Notes: generated from the letters alone by a model not told the origin. Shown: positions 38,754 to 50,487, counted from the first letter of the stretch. The stretch is DNA of 64,000 nt from Monomorium pharaonis (GCF_013373865.1 NC_050471.1:15674547-15738546); one strand, 5' to 3'. Made by a program: numbers and translations.

Positions 38754-40820
38754 ATGTTATTCTATCTTACGTTTGTAATATTCATATCGAGCGGAAGCGC
38801 TCTTATGGGTTTCGACTGTGGTGGGCAACACCTAAATGTAACCACAATATCGCTGCTTGACGTCGGGGAATGCAATCTCAACATACGGAAGCCAAACACC
38901 ACCCAAGTGTATATCCAACTCCTGCAACTCTCCGAGTACCGTCACGCTGAAATCATGCAATGCAAGGTGGAAATTTCACGAACCATATACAAATGCGGAA
39001 TGTTTCATCACATTTCCATTGTGAATAATGGACAAGCTGATTATGTCCAAGAAACCGGATACGCCCAATGTAAGAGACTGCTTCAAGACGGAACCATCTC
39101 TATGGGTGCAGAAATCTATTTACATGGAATACGAGTGAACCAAACTACAACCCGGAGCATCACTCTTGCCGGAAGAATCGACTCAGATGGCAAGTGCCAT
39201 ACCGTGCAGCAATATTCTGACCCTTACGGAACCTGGGATGACGTAATGGTCCAAGGTGTTGTCAAGATCACTTTGAAGTCTTCTTACGTTCCCGTAAACC
39301 TGGACGCGGGGAAAATAATGCTGAAATCGGGGACGGTGTGTCCACTGAAGGACGGATTCTGCATTGATTCCGAAGACGGGTACACTTATTGGAAACCCGT
39401 CCCAGTAACGACTTGCGATTTCCATCAGTATGATGTCCTATATGAAGGTACAGCCTCTAAAACTCAAGAGGACATCGACGACTTGTCGTCACCTGTAATA
39501 TATAGCCTGGTTGCACAAGATATAACCTTCGCATTAACTAAAACCAAGGAACTGCAACTGTGCGGATACACCCTCTTTCGCACAGAACACCCTAAGCTGT
39601 TCATACTTGAAACTAGGAGAGGAGACGCTCCTCTCCGCCGCGAACAAATCGCCATGGAAAACTTAGACATCTTCACGTACATGAACTCCAAATTCGTGTA
39701 TGTCGAAAAACATCTACGTCAGCAAATGGTGACGCTGTATCACAATGTCATGCAGCAAAAATGCGAGTTAGAAAGGCAAGTCATCACCAATACCTTATCT
39801 TTCGCTACTCTACAACCTGACGAGTTCGCCTACCGACTCATGAAAGGCCCCGGATATATGGCAGTCATGTCAGGAGAAGCCATTTTTGTTATTAAATGTA
39901 TACCAGTCGATGTCAAGATAAGGCATACCAAAGAATGCTACAACGAATTGCCAGTAACTCTTCACAATAAAACGTTCTTCCTGACTCCAAAGTCTCGAAT
40001 AATCACCAAATATGGAGTCCAGAAGGAATGCGACCACAAATTACCTACGCTATATCGTGTCGACAACATGTGGGTCCAGTTTACGCCTGATCCACAGGAA
40101 CGTCAGATACCTCCTCAACAGTTACAGCCGATGACCAAACTCACATGGAAGTATTTAACACCTGCTCCTCTTGCTGACAGCGGAATCTATTCCAAAAAAG
40201 ACATCGAGAGAATCAGAGAACACATTATGTTTCCTGCAGAGAAACCAGCTCTTCTTAACACTATCGCTAGAGGACTTGTCGGACATACATTCGACTCCAA
40301 CAGCGTCTCAGTATCCAATTTATTGGATGAAGCGTCTCTCAACAAAATCGTTGAGAGCGCAACTTCCAGAATCTGGAAAGGATTCCTAACATTTGGATCC
40401 GCCACCGCCGGAATTTTCGGCATATTCCTGATCATCCGCATCATAAAGCTCATTATTGACACTGCTATCCATGGATATGCCCTCCATACCGTCTACGGAT
40501 GCAGCATGCACCTCCTTGGAGCTATATGGAGCTCTCTAACGCACCTGCTACTCCACCTGGCTCACGGACCGCCCAAAAAACTTGAAAACCAACAGCGTGA
40601 CACGACTCAGGAGCAACTCCTTGAAGCAACCCATCCCCAGGAACTTCCCACGTCAATACAACCCACACCAGGCCCCATGTACAACTGGAAAGGTTACAGC
40701 GATAATGTGCCAACTGCACCTAACTCTAAGTACAATACGTATACCTATAAAAATCTGTCAGAACGCCTAGATATGGTAGAACAAATTCCTCCGAATACAT
40801 CGGAATTTGTTCAAAAATAG
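38754..40820 (+). CDS. env: Envelope glycoprotein of element C, chuvirus-glycoprotein-like
   Basis: 688 residues, one intact frame. A splice acceptor (TATGTATTCCAG) ends three bases before the ATG. Residues 1-16 are a signal peptide; the mature start has the GFDC motif typical of chuvirus and related mononegavirus glycoproteins. The ectodomain carries many cysteines and several N-glycosylation sites (NVTT, NTTQ, NQTT, NKTF). SDPYGTWDDV and the CDFHQYDVLYEG block are what I recognise as family-like. A membrane anchor lies at about 550-572 (GIFGIFLIIRIIKLIIDTA), then a tail of about 115 residues. It lacks the RxKR plus fusion-peptide arrangement of element B Env. Capture of chuvirus glycoproteins is established for BEL/Pao elements; here the pol is gypsy type. 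Confidence 0.8.
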   Translation: MLFYLTFVIFISSGSALMGFDCGGQHLNVTTISLLDVGECNLNIRKPNTTQVYIQLLQLSEYRHAEIMQCKVEISRTIYKCGMFHHISIVNNGQADYVQETGYAQCKRLLQDGTISMGAEIYLHGIRVNQTTTRSITLAGRIDSDGKCHTVQQYSDPYGTWDDVMVQGVVKITLKSSYVPVNLDAGKIMLKSGTVCPLKDGFCIDSEDGYTYWKPVPVTTCDFHQYDVLYEGTASKTQEDIDDLSSPVIYSLVAQDITFALTKTKELQLCGYTLFRTEHPKLFILETRRGDAPLRREQIAMENLDIFTYMNSKFVYVEKHLRQQMVTLYHNVMQQKCELERQVITNTLSFATLQPDEFAYRLMKGPGYMAVMSGEAIFVIKCIPVDVKIRHTKECYNELPVTLHNKTFFLTPKSRIITKYGVQKECDHKLPTLYRVDNMWVQFTPDPQERQIPPQQLQPMTKLTWKYLTPAPLADSGIYSKKDIERIREHIMFPAEKPALLNTIARGLVGHTFDSNSVSVSNLLDEASLNKIVESATSRIWKGFLTFGSATAGIFGIFLIIRIIKLIIDTAIHGYALHTVYGCSMHLLGAIWSSLTHLLLHLAHGPPKKLENQQRDTTQEQLLEATHPQELPTSIQPTPGPMYNWKGYSDNVPTAPNSKYNTYTYKNLSERLDMVEQIPPNTSEFVQK

Positions 40821-40828
40821 GGGGGAGA
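40813..40828 (+). promoter_or_regulatory. Polypurine tract of element C
   Basis: AAAAATAGGGGGGAGA-type tract directly before the 3' LTR. Confidence 0.75.
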
Positions 40829-43800
40829 TGTGACGTCCCGTCGTCCCAACCCCTCCCCTTTTTCTTTTTTTTCCTATTTCTATATTTTTACTTATATTTA
40901 TCCTCTATTAACCCCATGGCTTTCCCTGATACTTATGTATACCCGCAAAATAAGAATTAAGGTCCATTTGAATGTGACAAAGTACAGACTACTAGAGTAG
41001 TATTGAACTGACTCAGCATGACAATCTGAGCAGACCTAAGACCCCAGATGCTTATTCTTGAATCATACTCGGGGAGCCATCTAGCGTACTAGAAGTAAAC
41101 TAACACGCGATTCAGTCCTATATATTATTGATACCTTTTCAATTTCACTACTCACGCTTATTTTAAAATTCTGAATGACTGCTTTTCGCAATTATGATGG
41201 TTATATCAAGCTTAATATTGTTTATGGGAAAATTAAAATTATTCACGAGATATAATCATTTAAGGGTCTTACTCGAGACTACATAAGCAAAATATTAATT
41301 AACGAATGAAAATCGTTATTAAATAAATTAATCTTACTAATCTTACCAAACTAAAATAACTACTCTGAGGTTTATTATACCAACTCTTCGTGAACCTAAC
41401 TATTAATTATCTAATTGGTTATTGCTAATAAACAATTAGATCTTATAAAACTAAAGGTACAACTAGTAGACAAATTACTGCGCCGACCCTGTGCAAATAA
41501 GAATTATGTTTTATTAAATAAGAATTGCATTTTATTAATTAACTCATTATTCTATTAAGTTTTAAAAGATATTGCACCAGCCTTAAACAATGAAAGTCAT
41601 TGTTATAATCAATCTAACTATGAAACATTGAAATCTTATAAAACTTTATCCTTTTCTGACGTAAAAGGTCTCACTCAAAATAAATCTTGATTAGCTCTAT
41701 GGTCTATGAATGCAATTATCACAGATATAATTAATTAAATAACAATCACTTTTACTATACTATCCTGCGAATCTTATATTAATACTGAAACTCTACTATA
41801 AGTTAAGAACAAATTTTAAGGCTTCTGCAAAATATTCGACAAGGCATATAAAATTGTTAAGGCGCATACAATTGTGAATATTAATTAAGGATAATTTTAA
41901 TCGGCCGAAACGTAATTAATAATATGTATCGGCACATATTGCTTATAAATCGGCATTACTCTTGAAGCCTGAGAAATAGTAACTATTTGAGAAATCATCC
42001 GCGCCAATTTGAAACATGGTCAATCCCAAAATCATATTGAAGCAGATTCCATTAATAAGACTCGAGAGAATTAAATAATATTTTCTATTAAAAGGCTTCC
42101 AAGAACAAGATGCTGCACCGCGACAGGTGATGCAATCGATGATACATACTTTAACATTGAAAAATCTGACATCGAGACTGTTTAGACTATCTGATAACTT
42201 TGATATCGATATGCCGCCGATTTCACCCTACTCATCTATGCATCGGAACTAGGGCAACCGATGCAGGCGCGGGGGCGGGTAATTAATATGCATTATAATA
42301 TAAAAGACAGTACCTTATCCCGGCGCGACACTCTCCAGTATCGTTGCAGTAACATCTCCGTAACAGTTTCAAGTAATCGCGATATTTCGGAAAAGAATTT
42401 CGGTGATAGTTCGGAGTTCCACAAGGAGCAAGGTCTCGGCGATCTGTCGGAATCCGAAAAAGGGAAAACAAGATCTTAGATTGTGGCCCTTGCGGACCCA
42501 GAGTCATCCGTAAGTACCAGCAGTCTCACTTAAATTAAAAGTTATTATTGTTAGTGTGACTTTATATTGTCTTGCGAATTTATTGCGTGAACCTCATATG
42601 TGATTATATATATATATATATGTGTAGAACTTATATCTCAGTGATTGATCAAGTTATCTGTGCGAATCAGAAATAATCTTAAATTTTGTGAAGTTCAGAA
42701 CCTTTCAACTAAAAGATAGTAATTAATCATGCCCAGCTTGAATTTAACAACAAAACTATTAAGGTATGATTAATTACACACCGTCTAGAATATTCAAATT
42801 TTGAGAGTTAGCAAAATTGACGACTATTAAGTGATACAGTATTATTCTGATATGAACAAGAGAAATAATCAATTCTATACGATCTTGATCGATCATACCC
42901 ATTGTGAATTATTATTTCGTCGCATGCACTTGCGAACTGTCTTATCGTACGTTCTTGTGAATTTCTTGTTTTGCCCATTATTTGTGAATCTCTATTTCTT
43001 TTGTAGACGCTGAACATTATTATTATTCTGTTATGCATTGAATATTTTAGTGGTCTGTAAATCGTGAATTATTGCTGGTTGTCTCATTATACTAACCTTA
43101 TCGAGAAGACGAACAATGATGATGAATTAATTATTACTCGTGCGCGATACCTCGTAAAATTATTAATTATCTTGACGATACTAAATTTCTTGCGAATTAT
43201 TAATTTAGAGAACCAATCATTCCGGTAATATTAAATATTGTTGTAATTTATGATGTTGAATAATTTCTGTTCCAGAAATTATTGTAAATAATTATGCTAA
43301 ACGTTTTTATGAAATTATTACTCATCTCGTTAATATATTATATTGAATATTTTCGGAATCTAATTGTTCAAATAATATTGAATATTTTCCCTAAATTAGT
43401 ACATTAAATATTTCACTGAGTCATTACTCGTCTTATTAATATAGAATATTAAATATTTTCGTGCTTTGGTAGCTCGACCCTATCTTGAACTTATCGTTTA
43501 ATTACTCTTGCGAATCTATTATTCCTGTAGCATCGAATTTATCCAAATTATTATACCCAAAATATTGTTAAAATTATTGTTACTTAAACAATATTTCCCT
43601 GCGAATTACTAGTATGATAATTATCTAAAATTTATTGTAACTTTATAGTACAATTATTATAAATTGTTTAACCTTATTGAATACCATTACAAATAATTAT
43701 TTTGAATAATTCTTGTGAACCTCTTAATCTTCATCAAATTAAACGTTACTCTGATTCTATTTCGTTGAATTATTACTACCGAATGTCCCCGTATATCACC

Positions 43801-45108
43801 ATTTAGAATATCATTCCGAATTCAACACATTAATGGCAACATCTTTAACCATTAATTATTCAACATCTTTTCCGCATCCCTGCCATTATTCAACCTGAGT
43901 CCCTCTTAGTCCCCAATAAATTCGTATTGCTTGAATTTTCCTGCAACCTTGTTTGAACGCTCTTTATCGTCCGACGTAGATAAACATACCCAATAGCCAT
44001 ACTATTTGTCTTAAAGATTTCGCAACTGTGGTAGTAACGGAAAACAGGCCAACGTCCGAACGCGAGACAAAAAGCCTTGTGTCCGTGGTCTATGCAGGTC
44101 CTCAGGTTTGCATGTGCTGAGAGACCCCGGTAGAAACGCATCCGCCTATAACCGAATAGTTGCTTGCGGCGAGCGTAGATCGGCATAGACAAAGTTGTGA
44201 ATCCTTTCTTCTGCTAATAGTATGGGCTTACGCGAATAATAACAACTATTAAGAGCAAGACATAAAAGTCCTTCCGTCTCCTTCCCCTACAAAACACTAA
44301 ATCATTCAATTTTATCTCTCCTTAGGACAGCAAGCTCATCTATCATCCTAACTTTAGTCAAGACAGGGTAAGGTTTCGACTATCCTTATTCAAATCCAAG
44401 TCCATTCACGAAGTTCCTCATTTCTTCATTTATGTAGATGACGCCACCAGCAGACTACACGCGGAGGAGGCGCTTTTTCCGCCGCTACGAGCAATACGTG
44501 GGGGCGCGCTCGCGCATTCTACGCCTAATCCGTTCCATAGATTTAGATGTTCCCCACTTATTCAATCTAACTCACCAAGCCGCTCAAATTCAAATAGCAT
44601 TAAACTCAAGTACGAGAGCCTGCTTCGGGTTAACCCCCGTGGAGGTGAATGAGCGCCAGGCCACCAACCCCCAGCCCACCCCCCAAACCTCAGACGCCAG
44701 CACCTCAACAGACGACCTTCCCTTCATCGATTACTCCCCCCTTGAAGCCCTTTCACCCCTAACGCCGAATGACTTCGACGACCTAATAGGCTCCCTTGTA
44801 AACCCCGACCCTATCACGGAATAGCATCGCACATGTACCCCCCCCCCCCCTTTTCTTCATTCCCCTTTTATTATAATTTGTTCCCCCTTTGGTAGTAAAC
44901 AATAAAGAAAGTAGCAGTATAAAACAAGAGTAATTGCCTAAAAGTCATTCTATTCGCCTACGCACTAATCCTCCTATACCGATCCTAGCTCTCGACATCC
45001 CGAGGTATTGCCGGCCCAGCAGGTAGCCTCAAAAGCATAGAGAGCGCCACTATTTTCAGCGACTTAGGTACGCCGGAAGTAGGAAGGTCCGTCCTCCGGG
45101 ACGTGACA
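40829..45108 (+). repeat. 3' LTR of element C
   Basis: 4280 bp, nearly identical to the 5' LTR. TATA box 42299-42306, donor near 42510, LTR ORF 44438-44824, AATAAA 44901-44906. Confidence 0.93.
44438..44824 (+). CDS. LTR-encoded protein (3' LTR copy)
   Basis: Same 128-residue protein as at 31156-31542 with no amino-acid change that I can see. In a full-length transcript this copy is the last ORF before polyadenylation, so it is the likelier source of protein through splicing to the acceptor at its ATG. Confidence 0.7.
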   Translation: MTPPADYTRRRRFFRRYEQYVGARSRILRLIRSIDLDVPHLFNLTHQAAQIQIALNSSTRACFGLTPVEVNERQATNPQPTPQTSDASTSTDDLPFIDYSPLEALSPLTPNDFDDLIGSLVNPDPITE

Positions 45109-45729
45109 CCAGATTGGCTGCGGCGTTACGGTCGCGGCTGCGCGGTACGGTGCGGCGTTCTCATTCGCCGAGTCGGTCGGTGCGGCGTTGTGACTGGTCG
45201 CGGCGGTGCGCGACTGCGCGGTGCGGCGCGGAGCTCGGCTCGACAGCCACGGTGATCAGCTGTTCGACGATCAGCTGTTATTATCGTCGAGGATCATCCC
45301 GCGTGGATGGTCCTCCGCGTCGGCGGTTTCCCCTCAGTACGGGGTCCCCGTGTGCGGTCGGGATCGGTAGCTCAATACGCGTACCGGGATCCGGGTGTCG
45401 AGCGGGGCGGTGTTCTGCCACTCACTGCGTGGCACGAGGAAGCGCTCAGTGCGCGCTAGTTAGGAAGCCGGTTTTAGGTTAAGTGCGGCACTCAGTGCGT
45501 ACTCTGGATGCTCAGCTCAATTCGCTGAGAGGATCGGTCGGCTCAGTACGCTAGACCGGGGAGATCTGATTCCTTATCACCAGCGGAGGGCTTTTATAGC
45601 CCCCGTTTGGTGACAAGAGGAGCGGAGATGTGCGGGGAGACCGAGATAAGCGGAGGGGACCACACGAGGTAGGAGGGTAACGGCCTCGTATCTATATGCC
45701 TTAACGTGGCGGAGGAACGGCTCGTTACA
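45109..45729 (-). repeat. LTR F1, proximal part (split by element C)
   Basis: On the minus strand it begins TGTAACGAGCCGTTCC at 45729, as F2 does at 61125 (TGTAACGAACCGTTCC), and includes TATAAAAG (45591-45598). With 27241-27545 it makes up most of one LTR. Open frames here are GC-rich chance frames. Confidence 0.85.
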
Positions 45730-46130
45730 AATGTGTAGAATAATAAGTCCACAGGGCTATTAAGTAAAACAATTTATAATAGTACACAATAAATTGGTAA
45801 TAAGCGATTAAATTCTCAGAACGTCCGAGTAATGATTCAAGGGGAATTTCAATGAAACAAATAATAGTTCGACCAAGACGTTTGACATAATAACGCTTCG
45901 CGCGCGCTACTTAACTTTTATTTTTTACTTTTTAAAAATAAATTACAACAATAAATGTATAGATAATATTTATACAAATTTGACAGCTGTCAAAATTGCA
46001 ATGACAGCTACTCTTGCAACACGAAGTATGCGCAGCGAGAGAACCAATCAGCATCGCGGAAAAGCGACAATAATAAACTTTGAGAAATGCGAGCAATCGA
46101 CTTTACATGCCTTTTTTAGATAGGATTTAA
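45730..46130. other. Unassigned sequence between LTRs F1 and E
   Basis: No gene. A 16 bp perfect palindrome TTTGACAGCTGTCAAA lies near 45990. The exact edge of LTR E is unclear. Confidence 0.35.
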
Positions 46131-46593
46131 GGTTGTTGAAATGATTAGGTTTACAAGGATGTTTAATAGTTCATGTTTTATAAGTCAGTAAAATATTTTA
46201 TGCGTAATTTATAATAATGTTCAGTGTCAATAAGAGGTTTGCAAGAACGTGCAATCGAACGGTTCACATGAAAAAGTGGTTCACAATATATGCATGATTG
46301 ATCAAGATCATATATTCATTGTTTTTCCTTGCTCACATCAAGATAATTACATACGTATGATATTTAATAATTATTAATTGTTGGTTCAACCGTTCATAGT
46401 TATTTCATCAAAAATTAATTATTCTAGACGGTGTGTAATTAATCATATTTCATAGGTTCACTACTAAATTCTGATTGAATATGATTAATTACTATCTTTT
46501 GGTTAGATGTGAGGCTTTAAGTTTACGGGGTTTTGAAATTATTTCTTAGTTCACGCGGATAACTTGATCAATCTCGGCACAGTATTTAACATC

Positions 46594-46860
46594 ATACATA
46601 AAATAGAATCACATAAAATTCAATAAAATTTGAGATAGCATAAAATAGAATTATACCATAGATTCGCATATACATATAGAATAGATTCACATCATCATAC
46701 ATAAAATAGAATCACATAAAATTCAATAAAATTCGAGATAGCATAAAATAGAATTATACCATAGATTCGCATATATAGGATAGATTCACATCAACATCAT
46801 ACATAAAATAGAATCACATAAAATTCAACAGCATAAATTCACATAAAATTCAATAGTATT
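46594..46860. repeat. Tandem repeat in LTR E
   Basis: A unit of about 110 bp with ACATAAAATAGAATCACATA and CATAGATTCGCATATA recurs roughly two and a half times. Absent from the C LTR at the same place. Confidence 0.7.
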
Positions 46861-48767
46861 GATTCACATCAGTAAACATTTGACGGATTTAAGTTATTGT
46901 GACAGTTGGTACTTACGGGTGACTCTGGGTCCGCAAGGGCCACTGCTTGGATATGTTCCCCTTTTTTATTTATTTCACAAGAGTTCTTTGAACACACTGA
47001 TTTACGTTACTACTTAAGTTGCACACTGAGATTTTTTCCTAGAGTGTCGCGCCGGGATAAGTTACTGCCTTTTATATTATAATGCATCTTATAATTACTC
47101 ACCCCACACTCGCATAATTTGCCCCAGCTTCAATTGCATAAATGAGTGGGATGAAATCAGCGGCATATTGCTATCAAAGGTATCGGATAGTCTAAACAAT
47201 TTCAATGTCAGTTTCAATGCCAAGGTATGCATCATCAATTGCATCACCTGTTACCGTGCAGCATCTTATTCTTGAGGCCTTTTAATAGAGAATCTTATTT
47301 AATTCTCTTGAATCTTATTAGTTAGAAAACCCTTGTTTTGCTGGGGCTTGGGGTTGCGCATGTTTCAGCTTGGCGAATAATTTTTTAAATAGTTATCGTT
47401 TGTCAGGCTTCAAGAGGGATGGTGCCAGTACATATTATTAATTATAAGGTTACAGCTAATTAAAATTATGCTTAATTAATCGTCTAGAATTGTATGCGCC
47501 ATGGTAGTTTATATGCTTGTCAGGTATCTTGCGAAAGCCTTAAAAATTGTTCTTAGAGTTTTTATCTTAGTAAGGGTAATGGTTAATTAATTAATTATAT
47601 CTGTAATAATTATGTCTATAGATTGTAAAGCTGGTCAAAATAAAATTTTGCAGGACCCTTGTGTCAAGGAGAGTTCAAGATAATTATAAAGTTTCAATGT
47701 TTAGTTGTTAAGTTTACTGTAACAATGATTTTATATTATTTAAGGCTTATGCAATACTTTGGAACTTAATAAAATAATTCGTTAATTAGTAGAATGTAAT
47801 TCTTATTCGCACAGGGTCGGCGCAATAGTTTTGTTGTTAACTTTTACTAGCCGTGACTTCGATCTTGTAGGTTCTAATTGTTTATTAGCAATAAACAATT
47901 AGAAAATTAATAATTAGGTTCACGAAAGTTTAGTATAGTAAATTTTGAAATAGTTACTTTAATTTGGCATGGTGAAATTAGTAAAATTAATTTGTTTACT
48001 AACAATTTTCCATTTGTTAATTAATATTTTATTCGTATATTCCCTCGTATAAGCAAAACCCTTAAATAATTATATCTCGTGAACCAGACATCGGAGGAAG
48101 GGCGGAACAGTACCAGTACCATCAGGGGGTTGATATTTTCGTTTTTTGGGGAGTAGGTTTCCAATTTTGGATTGCTTATAACTCGAGAACGGTTTGAGAT
48201 ATCGGATTCTAGTTTGCGCCAAAAATTTTTGTTTTTAAGAGCGCTTCTAGTAGCTATTTTCAATTTTCGAAAATCTCAAAAATTAAATTGAGTTTCAAGG
48301 TTGAAATAAAAGTTGCATATTTGAATATTTTAGGACGTACTGGCTTGATATATGGTATTTTTTATATTTTTGGATTTTTGGTTCAAGAGCTATTGAGGTT
48401 ACAAAAATTTTAAAGCATGCATGGAATATTTATAATTTGATTTTTCTTATGGGTAATATCAATCTTGATATGACTGTAATAGTTGCGGAGAGTGGTGACG
48501 TCATTTGGAAATGCAAGATAAGTATATAACGTAATCAAGTTAAAAGGTGTTAGTAATGTAGAGCTGAGTTGGTAGTAAGTTGGCCTTTGATGCGTTAGAT
48601 GGCATGACAGATATGTAATTGCGAGCGCAATTTAGGGACAGGCGTGTAGGGTCTTAGGCTTGTTCGATTTACCCTGTTGAGTCAGTTCGATATTATTCTA
48701 GTAGTCTGGATTAGTCTCATAGATCAAATGGACCTTAATCCTTGTTTCAGGAGTACCAGGGAATACG

Positions 48768-49469
48768 GGAACGTCCCAGATGCGCACAGTAATAAACGGA
48801 CACAGCAGGCTGAGTGAAACGGACACAGTAACAAACGGACACAGACCAAACGGACACAGTAATAAACGGACACAGTAACAAACGGACACAGTAACAAACG
48901 GACACAGACCAAATGCGCACAGAGCGAAACGGACACAGTGCGAAACGGACACAGTAACAAATGGACACAGACCAAATGCGCACGGACCAAATGCACACGG
49001 ACCAAATGCGCACACTGCACATGCGCACACTGCACGTGCGCACGGACCAAATGCAATCCATGTACATTGCAAGAGTAAAGTCCACATAAGTTAGCGACTT
49101 GGACGGGGTGGGTGCGGGAGGGGGGCCGAAGGCCCCCCTTGCACCCCCCCGTGTGTGTGTGTGTGTGCAAAGCATTTACTGCATCACATGGGTTTGCGAG
49201 TTTCCGTGTATGCATTTGGTCCGTGCGCATGTGCAGTGTGCGCATTTGGTCTGTGTCCGTTTCGCACTGTGTCTGTTTCGCTCTGTGCGCATTTAGTCTG
49301 TGTCCGTTTCGCACTGTGTCCGTTTCGCTCTGTGCGCATTTGGTCTGTGTCCGTTTGTTACTGTGTCCGTTTCGCACTGTGTCCGTTTGGTCTGTGTCCG
49401 TTTGTTACTGTGTCCGTTTCACTCAGCTTGCTGTGTCCGTTTATTACTGTGCGCATCTGGGATTCACTC
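48768..49469. mobile_element. Foldback element FB2
   Basis: Inserted in LTR E. Flanks GGGAATACG (48759-48767) and GGGAAGACC (49470-49478) match at 7 of 9 bases, and comparison with the C LTR confirms an insertion here. Arms start with AGATGCGCACAGTAATAAAC and are inverted arrays of 15-16 bp units (CGGACACAGTAACAAA, CGGACACAGACCAAA, GCGCACAGAGCGAAA types). The loop (about 49088-49200) has the FB1 core: TTAGCGACTTGGACGGGGTG, the CCGAAGGCCCCCCTTGCACC dyad, (TG)n and GCAAAGCATTTACTGCATCA. Frames in it are repeat artefacts. Confidence 0.88.
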
Positions 49470-49558
49470 GGGAAGACCATGGGGTTAATAAGGATAGATA
49501 TGAGGAAAATATTGAATAAAAGGAAAAGGGTAGGGGTGGGAATCGACAGGACGTCACA

Positions 49559-49825
49559 CTGGCAAGTTTTACCCTGTTATTTGCATAAAATATGCGTCAT
49601 ACTATTTACAACAAGCCTTGCCAGCAAAAGCTAAGCTTAATGCGGACACACCTTGTCGTAATTTTGCTGCAAAGATTTGCTCGAGTTTGCGACAAACTTC
49701 GCGCAAAGTTAGCGTCATTTTACTAGCTGGGCTATTTATGTTTAGAATACTTAAAAAAAAGTTATGATTTTGCTTGTAATTTTCTCCCGTTTTATACTTG
49801 AAGTATTAAGTAAATTTTAAAAACT
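49559..49825. other. Intergenic sequence, nothing identified
   Basis: Contains the 3' flank of the Myb/SANT-like gene. CTAGCTGGGC near 49728 resembles a CCCAG-type transposon edge but lacks a partner. Confidence 0.3.
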
Positions 49826-50487
49826 TCACAGCTTTTCCAACATTTTTTGCATAAATCCCAACATTTCTTTTCGAAAATCCATTCTTTCCTTGTGTCTCTG
49901 TTCTTTGTTGTTCTCGGCTAATTGTCGACTTTGAGTAATTGCTTTAGCAATTGTTAATGTTTCTTCTTGTGCTTTGCGCTTTCGTGGATTTTGTTTGGTT
50001 AAGTCTACATTGCTAAGTGTGTTTGCATTGGATGGAGTTGATACATTTTTTAAGTGACAAGTGTTACTTGAAGAAGCAATTGCTGGTGGTGACATGAAAG
50101 GTCGTTCACCAAGTAAAGATTCTATGACTTCCATATAAAGCCATAATCTTGGATTATTCCCTGATTTAGAATTATGATCTTTTATGGACTTATAAGTCCT
50201 CTTCATTCCATGAAATTTTGAAATGCATCGAGATCCAGTGACATTACAACCTTTAGTAGACAACGCTAATGCAATATTGTTCCATACTTTCTTCTGAGAT
50301 ATTTTACCCGATGTCAGATTCTTTTCTTGCCGACGATATTCCTCTACTAGAAAGAGTGTTGCTGCATGAGACCATTTAAATAATGACTTATTACTATCTC
50401 CTTCATCAGAAATAGATGAAGCAGTTGATTCGGTATTAGATTGCATCTTTGCGATTTCTAAAAAAAGACTCGTTGCAAACATCAAAT
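49826..50487 (-). CDS. Myb/SANT-like DNA-binding protein, exon 2
   Basis: 220 residues of open frame starting after a ATTTTTACAG acceptor (50488-50490) and ending at a natural stop at 49826. A Myb/SANT-like (trihelix, MADF-like) domain occupies about residues 35-110 (KWSHAATLFLVEEYRRQE, KKVWNNIALAL, CISKFHGMKRTYKSIKDHN). A Ser/Asn-rich linker, a basic patch (NPRKRKAQEE) and a C-terminal coiled coil (QRHKERMDFRKEMLGFMQKM) follow. Exon 1 at 51185-51350 joins it in phase. Such proteins are host regulators or transposon partner proteins. The frame is intact. Confidence 0.7.

Larger units (their letters stand above)
27546..45108 (+). mobile_element. Element C: 17.6 kb retrovirus-like gypsy element with giant LTRs
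   Basis: Two LTRs of 4281 and 4280 bp (27546-31826 and 40829-45108) begin TGTGACGTCCCG and end GGGACGTGACA. I see about three differences between them: A/G near 28310/41591, a T-run length near 29908/43190 and a C-run near 31560/44845. The insertion is therefore very young. The TSD CCAG is at 27542-27545 and 45109-45112. The 9.0 kb interior holds a primer-binding site, gag, pol, two cysteine-rich ORFs, an envelope glycoprotein and a polypurine tract. Each LTR carries another ORF. LTRs of this size are exceptional. Confidence 0.95.
46130..49558 (-). repeat. LTR E: diverged relative of the C LTR, minus orientation
   Basis: On the minus strand it starts TGTGACGTCC at 49558 and follows the C LTR: AACCCCATGG, the AAGGTCCATTTGA block, the GCGCCGACCCTGTGC block, the TATA/leader region (near 47075-46910) and the CCGTCTAGAATA block (46430). 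Homology fades near 46130, so the distal half, including the LTR ORF, is missing. The base pairs outside its start are CCAG, the same as the TSD of element C. Foldback FB2 and about 0.35 kb of extra sequence (about 48085-48430) interrupt it. Confidence 0.8.

Noticed and set aside
46594..46860. Tandem repeats that might suggest a CRISPR array
   Set aside because: Repeats are long, degenerate and without unique spacers; the DNA is eukaryotic.
48698..49634. Cys/Val/Arg-rich frames in FB2 and similar ones in FB3
   Set aside because: Products of the 15-16 bp foldback repeats; they recur inverted on the other strand.
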